Of a stretch of 64,000 nt of DNA, positions 54,801 to 62,526 are shown piece after piece. The stretch lies in contig CP136571.1 of the NCBI GenBank assembly GCA_035192965.1, forward strand, positions 2,810,501 through 2,874,500. Reading direction: 5' to 3'. Every line of letters begins with the position of its first letter. Position 1 is the first letter of the stretch. This DNA is from Fuscovulum sp. (GTDB lineage Bacteria > Pseudomonadota > Alphaproteobacteria > Rhodobacterales > Rhodobacteraceae). The position numbers were made by a program, and so were the translations under genes. Below the pieces are notes generated by a model, which saw only the letters and a list, made by a program, of their open reading frames with translations, searched no databases and had not been told where the DNA came from.

Positions 54801-55503
54801 TGACTCGCAGACGGACTGGGTCAGCGAAACTGTGGGTCAGGGCACACAAGACACGCTGCTTGTGACCGGCGTATCGAGTTTCATGCTGATGGCGGCGCAG
54901 GAGATCGAAGTGCTGGCTGCTCTCGACTCAAGAAGCACGGCGGCAATGAATCTGATCGGCAACGATGTGACTCAGTCCATCACCGGAAATGCTGGCGCGA
55001 ACGTTCTGCGCGGTCTCGGTGGGGATGACACACTCTCGGGTCTGGGCGGCAACGATGTCCTGTTTGGCGGCGATGGACATGACGCCCTAGACGGCGGCAC
55101 GGGGTCTGACCGTCTGTCGGGCGGCGCGGGCGATGACAAACTGAACGGTGGCAGCGGGGCGGATACGCTTACCGGCGGTGCCGGGGCAGACAGCTTTATC
55201 TTCGACAGCAACATCGGGGGGGCCGAGGTTGACCGCATCACCGACTTTGTCGCCGCCGACGACACATTCGTCCTGCTCAGCAGCATCTTCACCGCTCTCG
55301 GGAACGGGCCGCTCAGTGAGGATGCGTTCGAGGTGAACAAATCGGGCGCCGCGACACAGGCGTCGACACGGCTGGTATACGACTCCCAAACCGGGCGACT
55401 GTTCTACGACGCCGACGGCGAAGGCGGCGAGGCAGCTGTGCACTTTGCCACCCTGAACCGGAACATTGACGGCATCAGTGCCGCTGATTTCCTGGTCCTC
55501 TGA
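51856..55503 (+). CDS. RTX calcium-binding secreted protein
   Basis: 1215 residues made of repeated modules. The first half has RTX nonapeptides (GGxGNDxLx) and two copies of a beta module (IxDFxxxDGDxIxLSxLG, then IGGVxxVIRLxNF). The second half has three units of about 130 residues, each RTX followed by GGTGNDTYxVD, a TDxVxE segment and NLTGNEL. The C-terminus ends in hydrophobic LVL after a typical RTX tail, the likely type I secretion signal. No catalytic domain is seen, so it may be a surface-layer, adhesin or matrix protein. No exporter genes are nearby. Confidence 0.87.
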   Translation: MTLIVGTAGNDSLRGDTPVMGMGMGLPFAQDDTIRGLDGNDTLDGLNANDSLDGGAGDDSLIGGWGNDSLDGGTGNDTLDGGEGNDTLDGGEGSNELTGGAGADVFSISPGGQNTILDFTPAQGDRINLSHLGFLDLATVLANTTYNNGNAEISLTIGGVLTVIRLNNFDPSNLTAANFVFAPNPNQLTTGGDATADSLTGGVGNDTIRGLGGPDTLDGGAGNDTLDGGAGDDSLIGGEGNDTLDGGAGFNTLTGGAGADTYVLSRGALAAINDFSAADGDRIDLSSMGFSDVETFRLLARTINGRTLMNIWLNGELTGLNVNGTVSDLEPHLLLSTVATDDLITGTSNDPETLFGGLGNDTLQAKGGFDLLFGEGGDDLLTVLGGSAAAYGGAGNDTLIGHDSADRMQGDAGNNSVSGGGGNDTLVGGDGDDTVNGDDGNDWLNGFTGNDSLYGGAGADTLFGGDGEDSLDGGADNDSLLGRAGNDTLQGMGGDDTLNGDADNDSLDGGAGNDSLIGGVGSDTLQGIGGDDTLNGDADNDSLDGGAGNDSLIGGDGNDTLNGGADTNILTGGAGADVFAITTGGENTITDFSALDGDKIDLSALGITNLAAVLANTTYTPGVADGPNITTITLTIGGVPFVIRLHNFPPERLTSDNFIFAPASDQVVTGNDATADSLTGDIGNDTLVGLGGNDTLDGGAGNDSLDGGSGDDSLIGGAGDDLLKGGAGRDYLQGGAGNDRFYVDHADDLVIEAANEGTKDRVFASTSYTLRAGVHVEELSTTFNSGVNRIDLTGNELAQAIIGNAGANALNGMAGDDTLNGLDGHDSLDGGTGSDTLFGGAGDDELIGGAGSDRMLGGTGNDTYHVDELTDRVIERADEGTLDKVLVAGLASFALLASQSIESLAAFDQDDTAAMNLTGNELGQSITGNAGVNVLRGLDGDDSLYGLGGDDSLFGGDGADHLDGGAGSDRLTGGTGNDTYIVDSQTDWVSETVGQGTQDTLLVTGVSSFMLMAAQEIEVLAALDSRSTAAMNLIGNDVTQSITGNAGANVLRGLGGDDTLSGLGGNDVLFGGDGHDALDGGTGSDRLSGGAGDDKLNGGSGADTLTGGAGADSFIFDSNIGGAEVDRITDFVAADDTFVLLSSIFTALGNGPLSEDAFEVNKSGAATQASTRLVYDSQTGRLFYDADGEGGEAAVHFATLNRNIDGISAADFLVL
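53312..53527 (+). repeat. 108-bp tandem duplication in the RTX gene
   Basis: A 108-bp unit (36 codons, four nonapeptides) starting near 53312 recurs almost base-for-base at 53420. Both copies encode DTLQG, GGDDTLNGDADNDSLDGG and AGNDSLIGG. Near-identity at third positions indicates recent duplication, unlike the more diverged repeats elsewhere in the gene. Confidence 0.8.
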
Positions 55504-55523
55504 CACTTCCCCCACCATCAGAC

Positions 55524-55549
55524 CGGGCCCCGCCTCACCGCGGGGCCCG
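55524..55549 (+). terminator. Rho-independent terminator of the RTX gene
   Basis: CGGGCCCCGC (55524-55533) pairs perfectly with GCGGGGCCCG (55540-55549) around a 6-nt loop and is followed by TTTCCTTT. It begins 20 bp after the stop codon, so it ends a monocistronic RTX transcript. Confidence 0.9.
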
Positions 55550-55776
55550 TTTCCTTTGCCAGACCGCACAACAAACCAGGGGTCAGGTTTCGGTTCCTTT
55601 AGCAGGGTCAGAACGTAAAGAAGCCGCGCCTGCGACGAACGCTCGCCCCCGCCCCGCCCCGCCCAAGGCGGCCCCTGTCAGTTTCGTAGATCCTTCGTCA
55701 ATCTTTTACCGAAGTCGAACTTTTCTGTCGTCAGGCCCGGCTAGCCTTCGCCTGTCAACAATACAGGATCCCCCCG

Positions 55777-56595
55777 ATGACCGCCCTTCCGATCCTTGGC
55801 GCCGCCCTTTGCCGTGCCAGCCTTGCCGCCCATGTAAACTGGCTGCGTGAAGCCCCGCGCGATCTGGAACTGCAACACTTCGTCGATGCCGAGGTGTTGG
55901 ATGGCGATTGGTCTGGCTTGGCGGATGAAGTGAACCATCTGCTCGACGGGCATACAGGTCGCCGGGGCATTCATGGGCCCTTCTGGGGCTTCACCATCGC
56001 CTCCTACGATCCTGAGGTGCGCCGAATTGTGGCGCGGCGGATGGATCAGGCCCTAAATGTCTGCGCCGCGGTCAATGGCACGCATGTCGTGATCCATTCG
56101 CCCTTCACCACCTGGGGCTACAACCACCGCGGCCTTTACCCGACCGACACCGACCGGATGCTGTCAGCCGCACGCGCGACACTGGGCGCTGCCTTGGCCC
56201 GGGCCGAAGACATGGGCGTGACCTTCGTTCTGGAAAACATCGAAGACATAGAGCCCACCGACCGCGCCGTCCTGTGCGAGGCTTTGGGCTGGCAGGCGCT
56301 GGAACTGTCGGTTGACACCGGGCACGCGCATTACGCCCATGTCTCGACGGGTGCGCCCCCGGTGGATTTCTACATCCGCGCCGCCGGAACCCGTTTGGGG
56401 CACATCCACCTGCAAGACGCCGACGGTTTCGCCGACCGGCACTGGCAGATCGGTCATGGCACGATCCTGTGGCAATCGGTCTTTGCGGCCATTGCCCAGA
56501 CCGGAGCCAATCCGCGCCTGATCCTGGAACTGCGTGACAAGGCGGGGGTGATCCCCTCGGCGCAGTTGCTGAAATCCATGGGCCTCGCCGAATGA
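55777..56595 (+). CDS. Sugar phosphate isomerase/epimerase-like TIM-barrel protein
   Basis: 272 residues of the AP-endonuclease-2/xylose-isomerase-like barrel. Putative metal ligands fall in VLENIED (Glu), SVDTGHAHYA (Asp, His), GHIHLQDADG (His) and LILELRD (Glu). The family isomerises or epimerises sugars and related polyols. The start at 55777 follows AGGA. Its stop overlaps the phosphodiesterase ATG (ATGA). Linked to a GpdQ-like enzyme and ugp genes, it may act on a glycerophosphodiester head group such as inositol; that is inference. Confidence 0.83.
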   Translation: MTALPILGAALCRASLAAHVNWLREAPRDLELQHFVDAEVLDGDWSGLADEVNHLLDGHTGRRGIHGPFWGFTIASYDPEVRRIVARRMDQALNVCAAVNGTHVVIHSPFTTWGYNHRGLYPTDTDRMLSAARATLGAALARAEDMGVTFVLENIEDIEPTDRAVLCEALGWQALELSVDTGHAHYAHVSTGAPPVDFYIRAAGTRLGHIHLQDADGFADRHWQIGHGTILWQSVFAAIAQTGANPRLILELRDKAGVIPSAQLLKSMGLAE

Positions 56596-57395
56596 CCGCG
56601 CTAAAGTTTATCGTCCTGTCAGACCTGCACCTTGGACCCCCGGGCATCCCGGTCAACGGTCTGGACACCGGGGCGCGGCTTGCCGAAGCGGTGGATGTCA
56701 TCCTCCGCGACCATGCCGATGCTGCCTTCGTCCTTCTGGCGGGGGATCTTGCCGATCAGGGCGAGGTGGCGGCTTATCTGCATCTGCGCGACCGTCTGGC
56801 CCCGCTCCCGATGCCGGTCCACATCACGCTGGGCAACCACGATGACCGTGCGGCGTTCCTGTCTGTCTTCGGCGCAGACCAAGACGATCCGCAGGGCCGG
56901 GTTTCCCAAGTGATCGATGCAGGCGGCCACCGGATCATCCTTCTGGATACGACAGAGCCGGGTCTCGTCGGCGGGCGGCTTTGCCAAGGAAGGCTTGATT
57001 GGCTTGATGCGCGCTTGAGCGAGGCACAGGACAGCCCGGTCATCGTGGTCCAGCACCACCACGCCAACCCGCTGTCACTGCCCGTGGACGAGATCATCCT
57101 TGAAAACACTGAGGCCTATGTCGCCGCGCTTCAGCGGCATCCCGATGTGCGCCTTGTCATCGCCGGGCATGTCCATCTGCCCAGTGCGGCGGTCTGGCGC
57201 GGCATCCCGATGGCGACGCTGGCAGGATCGCATTACTCGGTCAGCCCGCATGTCCCCGGCGTTCCGGGGCGGCAACAGCAGCTTGAAGGTCCGGCACAGA
57301 TGGCGGTGGTTCTGGCGTCGCCCAATGGCGTCACCATGCATTTCCAGGACCATTCGCAACGCCACCTGACCCTTGCGCCGGGCCTGTTCCACTAG
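56592..57395 (+). CDS. GpdQ/CpdA-like cyclic or glycerophosphodiester phosphodiesterase
   Basis: 267 residues, class III cyclic-nucleotide-phosphodiesterase branch of the calcineurin-like superfamily. Motifs in order: SDLHLG, AGDLADQG, LGNHDDR, VVQHHH and AGHVHLP, the full dimetal set. GpdQ hydrolyses glycerophosphodiesters to glycerol-3-phosphate, CpdA hydrolyses cAMP. Cotranscription with the barrel protein and the following glycerol-3-phosphate-type transporter favour glycerophosphodiester hydrolysis, although no signal peptide is present, so it would act in the cytosol. Confidence 0.85.
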   Translation: MTALKFIVLSDLHLGPPGIPVNGLDTGARLAEAVDVILRDHADAAFVLLAGDLADQGEVAAYLHLRDRLAPLPMPVHITLGNHDDRAAFLSVFGADQDDPQGRVSQVIDAGGHRIILLDTTEPGLVGGRLCQGRLDWLDARLSEAQDSPVIVVQHHHANPLSLPVDEIILENTEAYVAALQRHPDVRLVIAGHVHLPSAAVWRGIPMATLAGSHYSVSPHVPGVPGRQQQLEGPAQMAVVLASPNGVTMHFQDHSQRHLTLAPGLFH

Positions 57396-57580
57396 GCCCG
57401 GGCGATTGCAATTCCAGACTTTGGCACCGCACGGAAGCCCCTTCCGCGCGGCAAATAAGTTTTGCGTCAAGCTATTGTTTTAAAATGTTTTTTTCACGCG
57501 TCGTCGCCAATTCGTTACCGAATCGCCGGATAACGGCGCCGCGCTGCCCGCCGTGGCAGCCCCAACACGGAGACAAGAAG

Positions 57581-58906
57581 ATGACCCAGAAACTTGCTGC
57601 TGCCGCGCTGGTGCTGGCTGCCACCGCCGGTTCGGCCTCTGCCGAGAAGATCAAGTTCGAATACTGGTACGGCCTGACCGGCGATCTTGGCGCCGTCGTG
57701 CTGGAAACCTGCAATCGCTTCAACGCAAGCCAGGCCGAATTCGAGGCCGTCTGCGTTGGTCAGGACGGTTATGAAAAGGCTGTCCAGAACACCATCGCCG
57801 CCTTCCGCGCCGGCAAGCACCCGACGCTGCTGCAATCCTTTGACGCTGGCACCGCCGACCTGATGCTGTCGGGCGAATTCTACCCGGTCACCAAGCTGAT
57901 GGCCGATACCGGCGTGACGGTCGACTGGGCCGACTACTTCCCGGGGATCGCCAACTACTATTCGTCCAAGTCGGGCGAATTCTTCTCGATGCCGTGGAAC
58001 TCCTCCACCCCGGTCTATTATTTCAACAAGGACATCTTCGCCAAGGCCGGGATCACCGAAGCACCGGTCACCTGGGAAGGCCTGGAAGCCGCCCTCGTGA
58101 AGGTCAAGGAATCCGGTGCGGCCTGTGGTCTGGCCTATGCCCCGTCCTCCTGGATCGACCTCGAGCAGTTCTCGATGGCCCACAACATCCCCGTGGCGTC
58201 GAACAACAACGGCTATGACGGGCTTGATACCGAACTTCTGTTCAACACCACCCTGCACCTCAAGCACATGGAAAACATCCAGCGCTGGCTGACGGATGGC
58301 TATGCCACCCTGCGCACGCAAGCCGCTGGCAAGACCGCGCGCGACAGCTTTGTCGAAGGTGAATGCGCGGTGTTCTTCTCATCGATCGCCGACCATAACA
58401 CGATCCACAAACTGACCCCCGCCTTTGGCTGGGACGTGCAGATCATCCCGACCTATGAAGGTGTGGAACGTCACAACACCGTCGTCGGTGGTGCTTCGCT
58501 CTGGGTGCTTTCGGGCAAGACCGACGAGGAATACAAGGCCGCCGCCTCCTATCTGGCCTTCCTCGCCACCAAGGAAGAACAGCAGTTCCTGCTGGAAAAC
58601 ACCGGCTACATCCCGGTCACCAAATCGACCTACGATGCGCTGCTGGCCGAAGGCTTCTACGCCAAAGAGCCCTTCATCAACCGCGATATCGCGATGAAGT
58701 CGCTGACCTGGACCGACCCGACCGAGCTGACCCGCGGCATCCGCCTGGGTGGCATGATCCAAATCCGCGCGGAATGGACCGCCGAGGTTGAAGCTGCCCT
58801 CGCTGGTCAGAAAACGATGAAAGAGGCGCTGGATACCGCCGTGTCGCGTGGGAACGAGCAACTGGCTCGCTTTGCCCAGACCTATGAAGGCAAATCCTTC
58901 CCCTAA
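57581..58906 (+). CDS. ugpB: sn-glycerol-3-phosphate-type ABC transporter substrate-binding protein
   Basis: 441 residues with a Sec signal cut after GSASA (about residue 22). Mature motifs KIKFEYWYGLTGD, VVGGASLWVLSG and the C-terminal RGIRLG region match UgpB-type proteins. It is periplasmic and binds glycerol-3-phosphate or glycerophosphodiesters. The start at 57581 follows GGAG. It is 185 bp downstream of the phosphodiesterase, so it may have its own promoter; a strong hairpin separates it from the permeases. Confidence 0.9.
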   Translation: MTQKLAAAALVLAATAGSASAEKIKFEYWYGLTGDLGAVVLETCNRFNASQAEFEAVCVGQDGYEKAVQNTIAAFRAGKHPTLLQSFDAGTADLMLSGEFYPVTKLMADTGVTVDWADYFPGIANYYSSKSGEFFSMPWNSSTPVYYFNKDIFAKAGITEAPVTWEGLEAALVKVKESGAACGLAYAPSSWIDLEQFSMAHNIPVASNNNGYDGLDTELLFNTTLHLKHMENIQRWLTDGYATLRTQAAGKTARDSFVEGECAVFFSSIADHNTIHKLTPAFGWDVQIIPTYEGVERHNTVVGGASLWVLSGKTDEEYKAAASYLAFLATKEEQQFLLENTGYIPVTKSTYDALLAEGFYAKEPFINRDIAMKSLTWTDPTELTRGIRLGGMIQIRAEWTAEVEAALAGQKTMKEALDTAVSRGNEQLARFAQTYEGKSFP

Positions 58907-58920
58907 GCCTTGATCACCGG

Positions 58921-58945
58921 GGGCGCGGCTGCACAGGCCGCGCCC
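58921..58945 (+). terminator. Attenuating terminator between ugpB and ugpA
   Basis: GGGCGCGGC (58921-58929) pairs perfectly with GCCGCGCCC (58937-58945) across a 7-nt loop and is followed by TTTTCCTTTT. It has all features of an intrinsic terminator yet lies inside the operon, 14 bp after ugpB. It probably yields abundant ugpB mRNA with partial read-through into ugpAEC. Confidence 0.85.
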
Positions 58946-58967
58946 TTTTCCTTTTCCGGGGGACGCC

Positions 58968-59849
58968 ATGCGCCGCGCCTATTTCAAGTTCAGCTGGATC
59001 GCGGCCGCCCTTCTGGCCCCGCAACTTTTGATCATCTTCGTCTTCTTCTACTGGCCTTCGGCACAAGCCCTTTACTGGGCCTTCACGCTGGAACAGCCTT
59101 GGGGCGGCGGCAATACCTGGGTCGGGTTCGACAATTTCAGCAAGGTGCTGTCAGACCCCTATTACTGGGGTTCGGTCCGGGTCTCGATCATCTACGCGCT
59201 GGCCACGACAGTGCTCGCGATGACCATGGCGCTGACTCTGGCGATCTTCGTCGACCGCCAGCTTGCGGGTTACAAGGCCTATCGCGTCGCGATCATCTGG
59301 CCCTATGCCGTGGCAGCACCTGCCGTGGGCCTGGCGTTCCAGTTCGTCTTCAACCCCGGCGCTGGCATCTTCAGCTATATCAACACCATCGCACCCGGCT
59401 GGTGGGACCTGTCGAAATACCCTTGGCAGGCCGTCACCGCCATCGTCGTTGCAGGCGCATGGAAACAGGTCGCCTATAGTTTCGTCTTCTTCCTCGCCGC
59501 CCTGCAATCCATCCCCCGCAGCCTGACCGAGGCAGCGGCGATGGATGGCGCGCGTCCCCTGCGCCGGATGATGGACCTGCAACTACCCCTGCTGACGCCC
59601 ACCTTCTTTTTCCTTCTGGTCATCAACATCACCGACAGCTTCACCGACAGTTTCGGGATCGTCGACACGCTGACCGGCGGCGGCCCGTTTCGGTCAACAG
59701 ACCTGATGGTCTACAAGATCTATCGCGACGGGTTTCAGGGGCTCGATTACTCCGGTGCCGCCGCCCAATCCATCATCCTGATGCTTCTCGTCATGGCGCT
59801 GACCTTCGTTCAGTTCCGCTATGTCGAGCGGCGCGTGCATTACACCTGA
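58968..59849 (+). CDS. ugpA: sn-glycerol-3-phosphate-type ABC transporter permease
   Basis: 293 residues, six expected membrane helices, N-terminal LLAPQLLIIFVFFYWPS and the EAA loop TEAAAMDGARPLRRMMDLQLP near residue 187. It is the MalF-like half of the channel. GGGGGA precedes the ATG. The gene begins 22 bp after the internal terminator hairpin. Confidence 0.92.
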   Translation: MRRAYFKFSWIAAALLAPQLLIIFVFFYWPSAQALYWAFTLEQPWGGGNTWVGFDNFSKVLSDPYYWGSVRVSIIYALATTVLAMTMALTLAIFVDRQLAGYKAYRVAIIWPYAVAAPAVGLAFQFVFNPGAGIFSYINTIAPGWWDLSKYPWQAVTAIVVAGAWKQVAYSFVFFLAALQSIPRSLTEAAAMDGARPLRRMMDLQLPLLTPTFFFLLVINITDSFTDSFGIVDTLTGGGPFRSTDLMVYKIYRDGFQGLDYSGAAAQSIILMLLVMALTFVQFRYVERRVHYT

Positions 59850-59858
59850 GGGGTCGCC

Positions 59859-60788
59859 ATGATCGGACGCACGCCACTTCTGAACATCGCGACCCATGTG
59901 ATCCTCGTCTTTGGCCTGATCGTCATTCTCGTGCCGATCTGGCTGGCCTTTGTCGCGGCAACCCAGACCCTGCAAGCGGTCAATTCCGCCCCGGTAGAGT
60001 TCTGGCCGGGCGATCAGCTTTGGGTGAACCTGCGCGAAGCCTGGGCCGCATCGGATTTCGGACCCAAATTCGTGAACACGCTGATCGTGGCCACCGGGGT
60101 CGTCATCGGCAAGATCACCCTCGCCTGCATCACCGCATTTGCACTGGTGTTCTTCAACTTTCGCGGTCGGATGCTGATCTTCTGGATGATCTTCATCACC
60201 CTGATGCTGCCCCTCGAGGTGCGGATCGTTCCCACCTATGCCGTCGCCGCCAACGCGCTGACCCCGTTCCAGACGATCATGGACTGGACCGGCATAACCT
60301 GGCTAATCAACACCCTGTCTGGGGTCGAAGTGGCGCTGGAATGGAACCTGCTCAACTCCTACACCGGGTTGATCCTGCCCCTCGTCGCCACCGCCACCGG
60401 CACGTTTTTGTACCGTCAATTCTTCCTGACCATCCCCGATGAACTGGTCGAGGCCGCGCGGATGGATGGAGCAGGGCCCATGCGGTTCCTCTGGGATGTG
60501 CTGATCCCGCTCTCGAAAACCAACATCGCGGCCTTGGCGACGATCATGTTCGTCTATGCCTGGAACCAATATCTCTGGCCGCTTCTGGTGGTCACTGATC
60601 GGGCGAATTACGGGATGGTCGTGGTGCAGCTTTCCGACCTTGTCCCCGACCAGCTAACCACCGGGGGCGGCACGCCCACCTGGCACCTCGCAATGGCGGC
60701 CACGCTGGTCGTGATGCTTCCCCCTATCGCCATCGTCATCCTCATGCAGCGCTGGTTCGTGCGCGGCCTGATCAACACCGACAAATAA
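59859..60788 (+). CDS. ugpE: sn-glycerol-3-phosphate-type ABC transporter permease
   Basis: 309 residues, MalG-like permease with the EAA loop [20 protein letters not shown] near residue 198. The block [20 protein letters not shown] is typical of UgpE. It lies 9 bp after ugpA and 10 bp before ugpC. Confidence 0.92.
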   Translation: MIGRTPLLNIATHVILVFGLIVILVPIWLAFVAATQTLQAVNSAPVEFWPGDQLWVNLREAWAASDFGPKFVNTLIVATGVVIGKITLACITAFALVFFNFRGRMLIFWMIFITLMLPLEVRIVPTYAVAANALTPFQTIMDWTGITWLINTLSGVEVALEWNLLNSYTGLILPLVATATGTFLYRQFFLTIPDELVEAARMDGAGPMRFLWDVLIPLSKTNIAALATIMFVYAWNQYLWPLLVVTDRANYGMVVVQLSDLVPDQLTTGGGTPTWHLAMAATLVVMLPPIAIVILMQRWFVRGLINTDK

Positions 60789-60798
60789 GGGGGCACCC

Positions 60799-61911
60799 AT
60801 GGCCGAGATCGCCATCCGCAACGTGACCAAGTCCTATGGCAAGACCACGATCATGGAAGGGGTTAACCTCGATATCCATAACGGCGAATTCGTGGTGATC
60901 CTCGGCCCCTCGGGTTGCGGCAAATCCACGCTTCTGCGCCTCATCGCGGGTCTAGAAGAGATCACCGCAGGTGAAATTTCCATCGGCGGACAGGTCGTGA
61001 ACCAGCTTGAACCACGCCAGCGCGGCTGCGCGATGGTGTTTCAGAACTACGCGCTTTACCCGCACATGACCGTGGCCGAAAACATCGGCTACGCGCTGAA
61101 GGTGGCAGGCACGCCAAAGGCCGAACGTCTGGCCCGGGTGGCGGCGACAGCGCATTCGGTTGGATTGGGGGATTTTCTGGAACGCAAGCCCGGGCAACTC
61201 TCTGGCGGTCAGCGTCAACGCGTCGCCATGGCCCGCGCGATCATCCGGGAACCCAAAGTTTTTCTCTTCGATGAACCGCTGTCGAACCTCGACGCCAAAC
61301 TCCGCGTCCAGATGCGCCACGAAATCCGCCGCATCCACAACCAGATCAAGGCCACCTCCGTCTTCGTCACCCATGATCAGCACGAAGGCATGACCCTTGC
61401 CGACCGTCTGGTGGTGATGAACAAAGGCACCATCGAACAGGTCGGCACCCCCGCCGAAATCTACGACCGCCCCGCGTCTCTCTATGTCGCGGGCTTCATC
61501 GGCAGCCCTGCCATGAACTTCCTTCCCGGCCATTACAGCGCCGCCCGCCGCGCCATGGTTCTCGAAAGCGGTACCGTCATCCCGCTGCCTGCCCAGCACG
61601 AGGCCGCGGACGGCCAACTCGTCCAGCTTGGCATCCGTCCTGAACATGTCTCTCTGTGCCCGCCCGGACACGGCATGATCGACGCCCGGCTCGAAATCGT
61701 CGAAGATCTCGGCGCCGCCCGGCTATGGAACCTGCGCGTCGAGGACATCCCGTTCAGCCTGATCACCGAAACCCGCACCCGCCTGGACGTGGGCGCAGTC
61801 ACCGGTCTGTCCCTTGACCTGCAACACGCCCACCTCTTTGACGGAGCCAGCGGCAAAAGGATCGAGGCCAGGGCCGCAAAGAGCGCAACACATGGCGTGC
61901 AAGCCTACTGA
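60799..61911 (+). CDS. ugpC: sn-glycerol-3-phosphate-type ABC transporter ATP-binding protein
   Basis: 370 residues, an ABC domain plus C-terminal TOBE region. Walker A GPSGCGKS (about residues 37-44), signature LSGGQRQR, Walker [12 protein letters not shown] and VTHDQHEG are intact. AGGGGG precedes the ATG. The stop at 61909-61911 is followed at once by recombinase-like sequence in the same reading frame, marking the end of the native operon. Confidence 0.92.
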   Translation: MAEIAIRNVTKSYGKTTIMEGVNLDIHNGEFVVILGPSGCGKSTLLRLIAGLEEITAGEISIGGQVVNQLEPRQRGCAMVFQNYALYPHMTVAENIGYALKVAGTPKAERLARVAATAHSVGLGDFLERKPGQLSGGQRQRVAMARAIIREPKVFLFDEPLSNLDAKLRVQMRHEIRRIHNQIKATSVFVTHDQHEGMTLADRLVVMNKGTIEQVGTPAEIYDRPASLYVAGFIGSPAMNFLPGHYSAARRAMVLESGTVIPLPAQHEAADGQLVQLGIRPEHVSLCPPGHGMIDARLEIVEDLGAARLWNLRVEDIPFSLITETRTRLDVGAVTGLSLDLQHAHLFDGASGKRIEARAAKSATHGVQAY

Positions 61912-61914
61912 AAT

Positions 61915-62277
61915 GCCGCACCATTCGGTCAGGCCATTGACACAGCGCTCAGCACCCCTGCCCCGGCACCGGTGCGGTTGAACCCCAACCTGTCCGAGCT
62001 CTACCGGCGCAAGGTCACCGAGCTGGCGATCACGCTAGCTGATCCAGCCATTGCTCAGCCTGCCCGCGAGGTGATCCGTAGCCTGATCGAGCGCGTGGCA
62101 GTGCGCTGGGAAGATGGGCAAGCAGTTGTGGTTTTGGACGGGGCGCTGACAGCGCTTGTGGGGCTCGCCCAAAATGCAAAAGGCCCAGCGGGTGCTGGGC
62201 GTGTGGGTGGTATTGAGTTTAGTTCGGTGAAGGTGGTTGCGGGGGCAGGATTTGAACCTGCGGCCTTCAGGTTATGA
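61915..62277 (+). pseudogene. C-terminal stump of a serine site-specific recombinase
   Basis: The open frame immediately after ugpC encodes APVRLNPNLSELYRRKVTEL and LIERVAVRWEDG, the end region of large serine recombinases, with about 120 residues left. The catalytic N-terminal resolvase domain is missing, and no start with a ribosome site is seen. The last residues VVAGAGFEPAAFRL are the antisense translation of a tRNA 3' half, a common ending of recombinases whose attachment site lies in a tRNA gene. It is a decayed remnant of an integrated element. Confidence 0.75.
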
Positions 62278-62280
62278 GCC
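62234..62280 (-). tRNA. 3' half of an initiator tRNA (CAT), attachment-site remnant
   Basis: Reading the minus strand from 62280: anticodon loop CTCATAA with 3' stem CCTGA, a T arm GCAGG-TTCAAAT-CCTGC, acceptor 3' strand CCCCGCA, discriminator A and encoded CCA. The acceptor strand ending in A72 fits the C1-A72 mismatch of tRNA-fMet. No D arm or 5' acceptor strand exists beyond 62280, so the gene is only a 3' half, as left by integration into a tRNA gene. It overlaps the end of the recombinase stump. Confidence 0.75.
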
Positions 62281-62526
62281 GAACCAATCGATTTTCAGGG
62301 TTCCTTACATTTCAGAAGCTTAGCTGACAAGCCTTTGGAATAGCGTGGTCTTCTGAGAGTTCTCAACGTTTTCCGCCGGATTTGGGCGGATTGACGTGCG
62401 CTCCGGAACGCATTCGTGGGTTGACCAGACGTTGACCAGCAATGCTCATCAATCTCGATAGAGCATCACCACATTACACACCCGCGATACGTCCGTTAAG
62501 ATCGCAAACCACGCCCTAGTCCCCTT
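62281..62526. other. Island-edge noncoding region with GTTGACCAG direct repeats
   Basis: GTTGACCAG occurs at 62420-62428 and again at 62431-62439, 11 bp apart (one helical turn). Such iterons next to an attachment core resemble integrase arm-type sites. The rest of this 246-bp stretch has no supportable gene and is the 3' flank of the minus-strand gene at 62527. Confidence 0.45.

Noticed and set aside
57396..57580. PHO box before ugpB
   Set aside because: Only a loose T-rich TGTTTT repeat was found; it does not match the CTGTCAT-N4-CTGTCAT pattern well enough.
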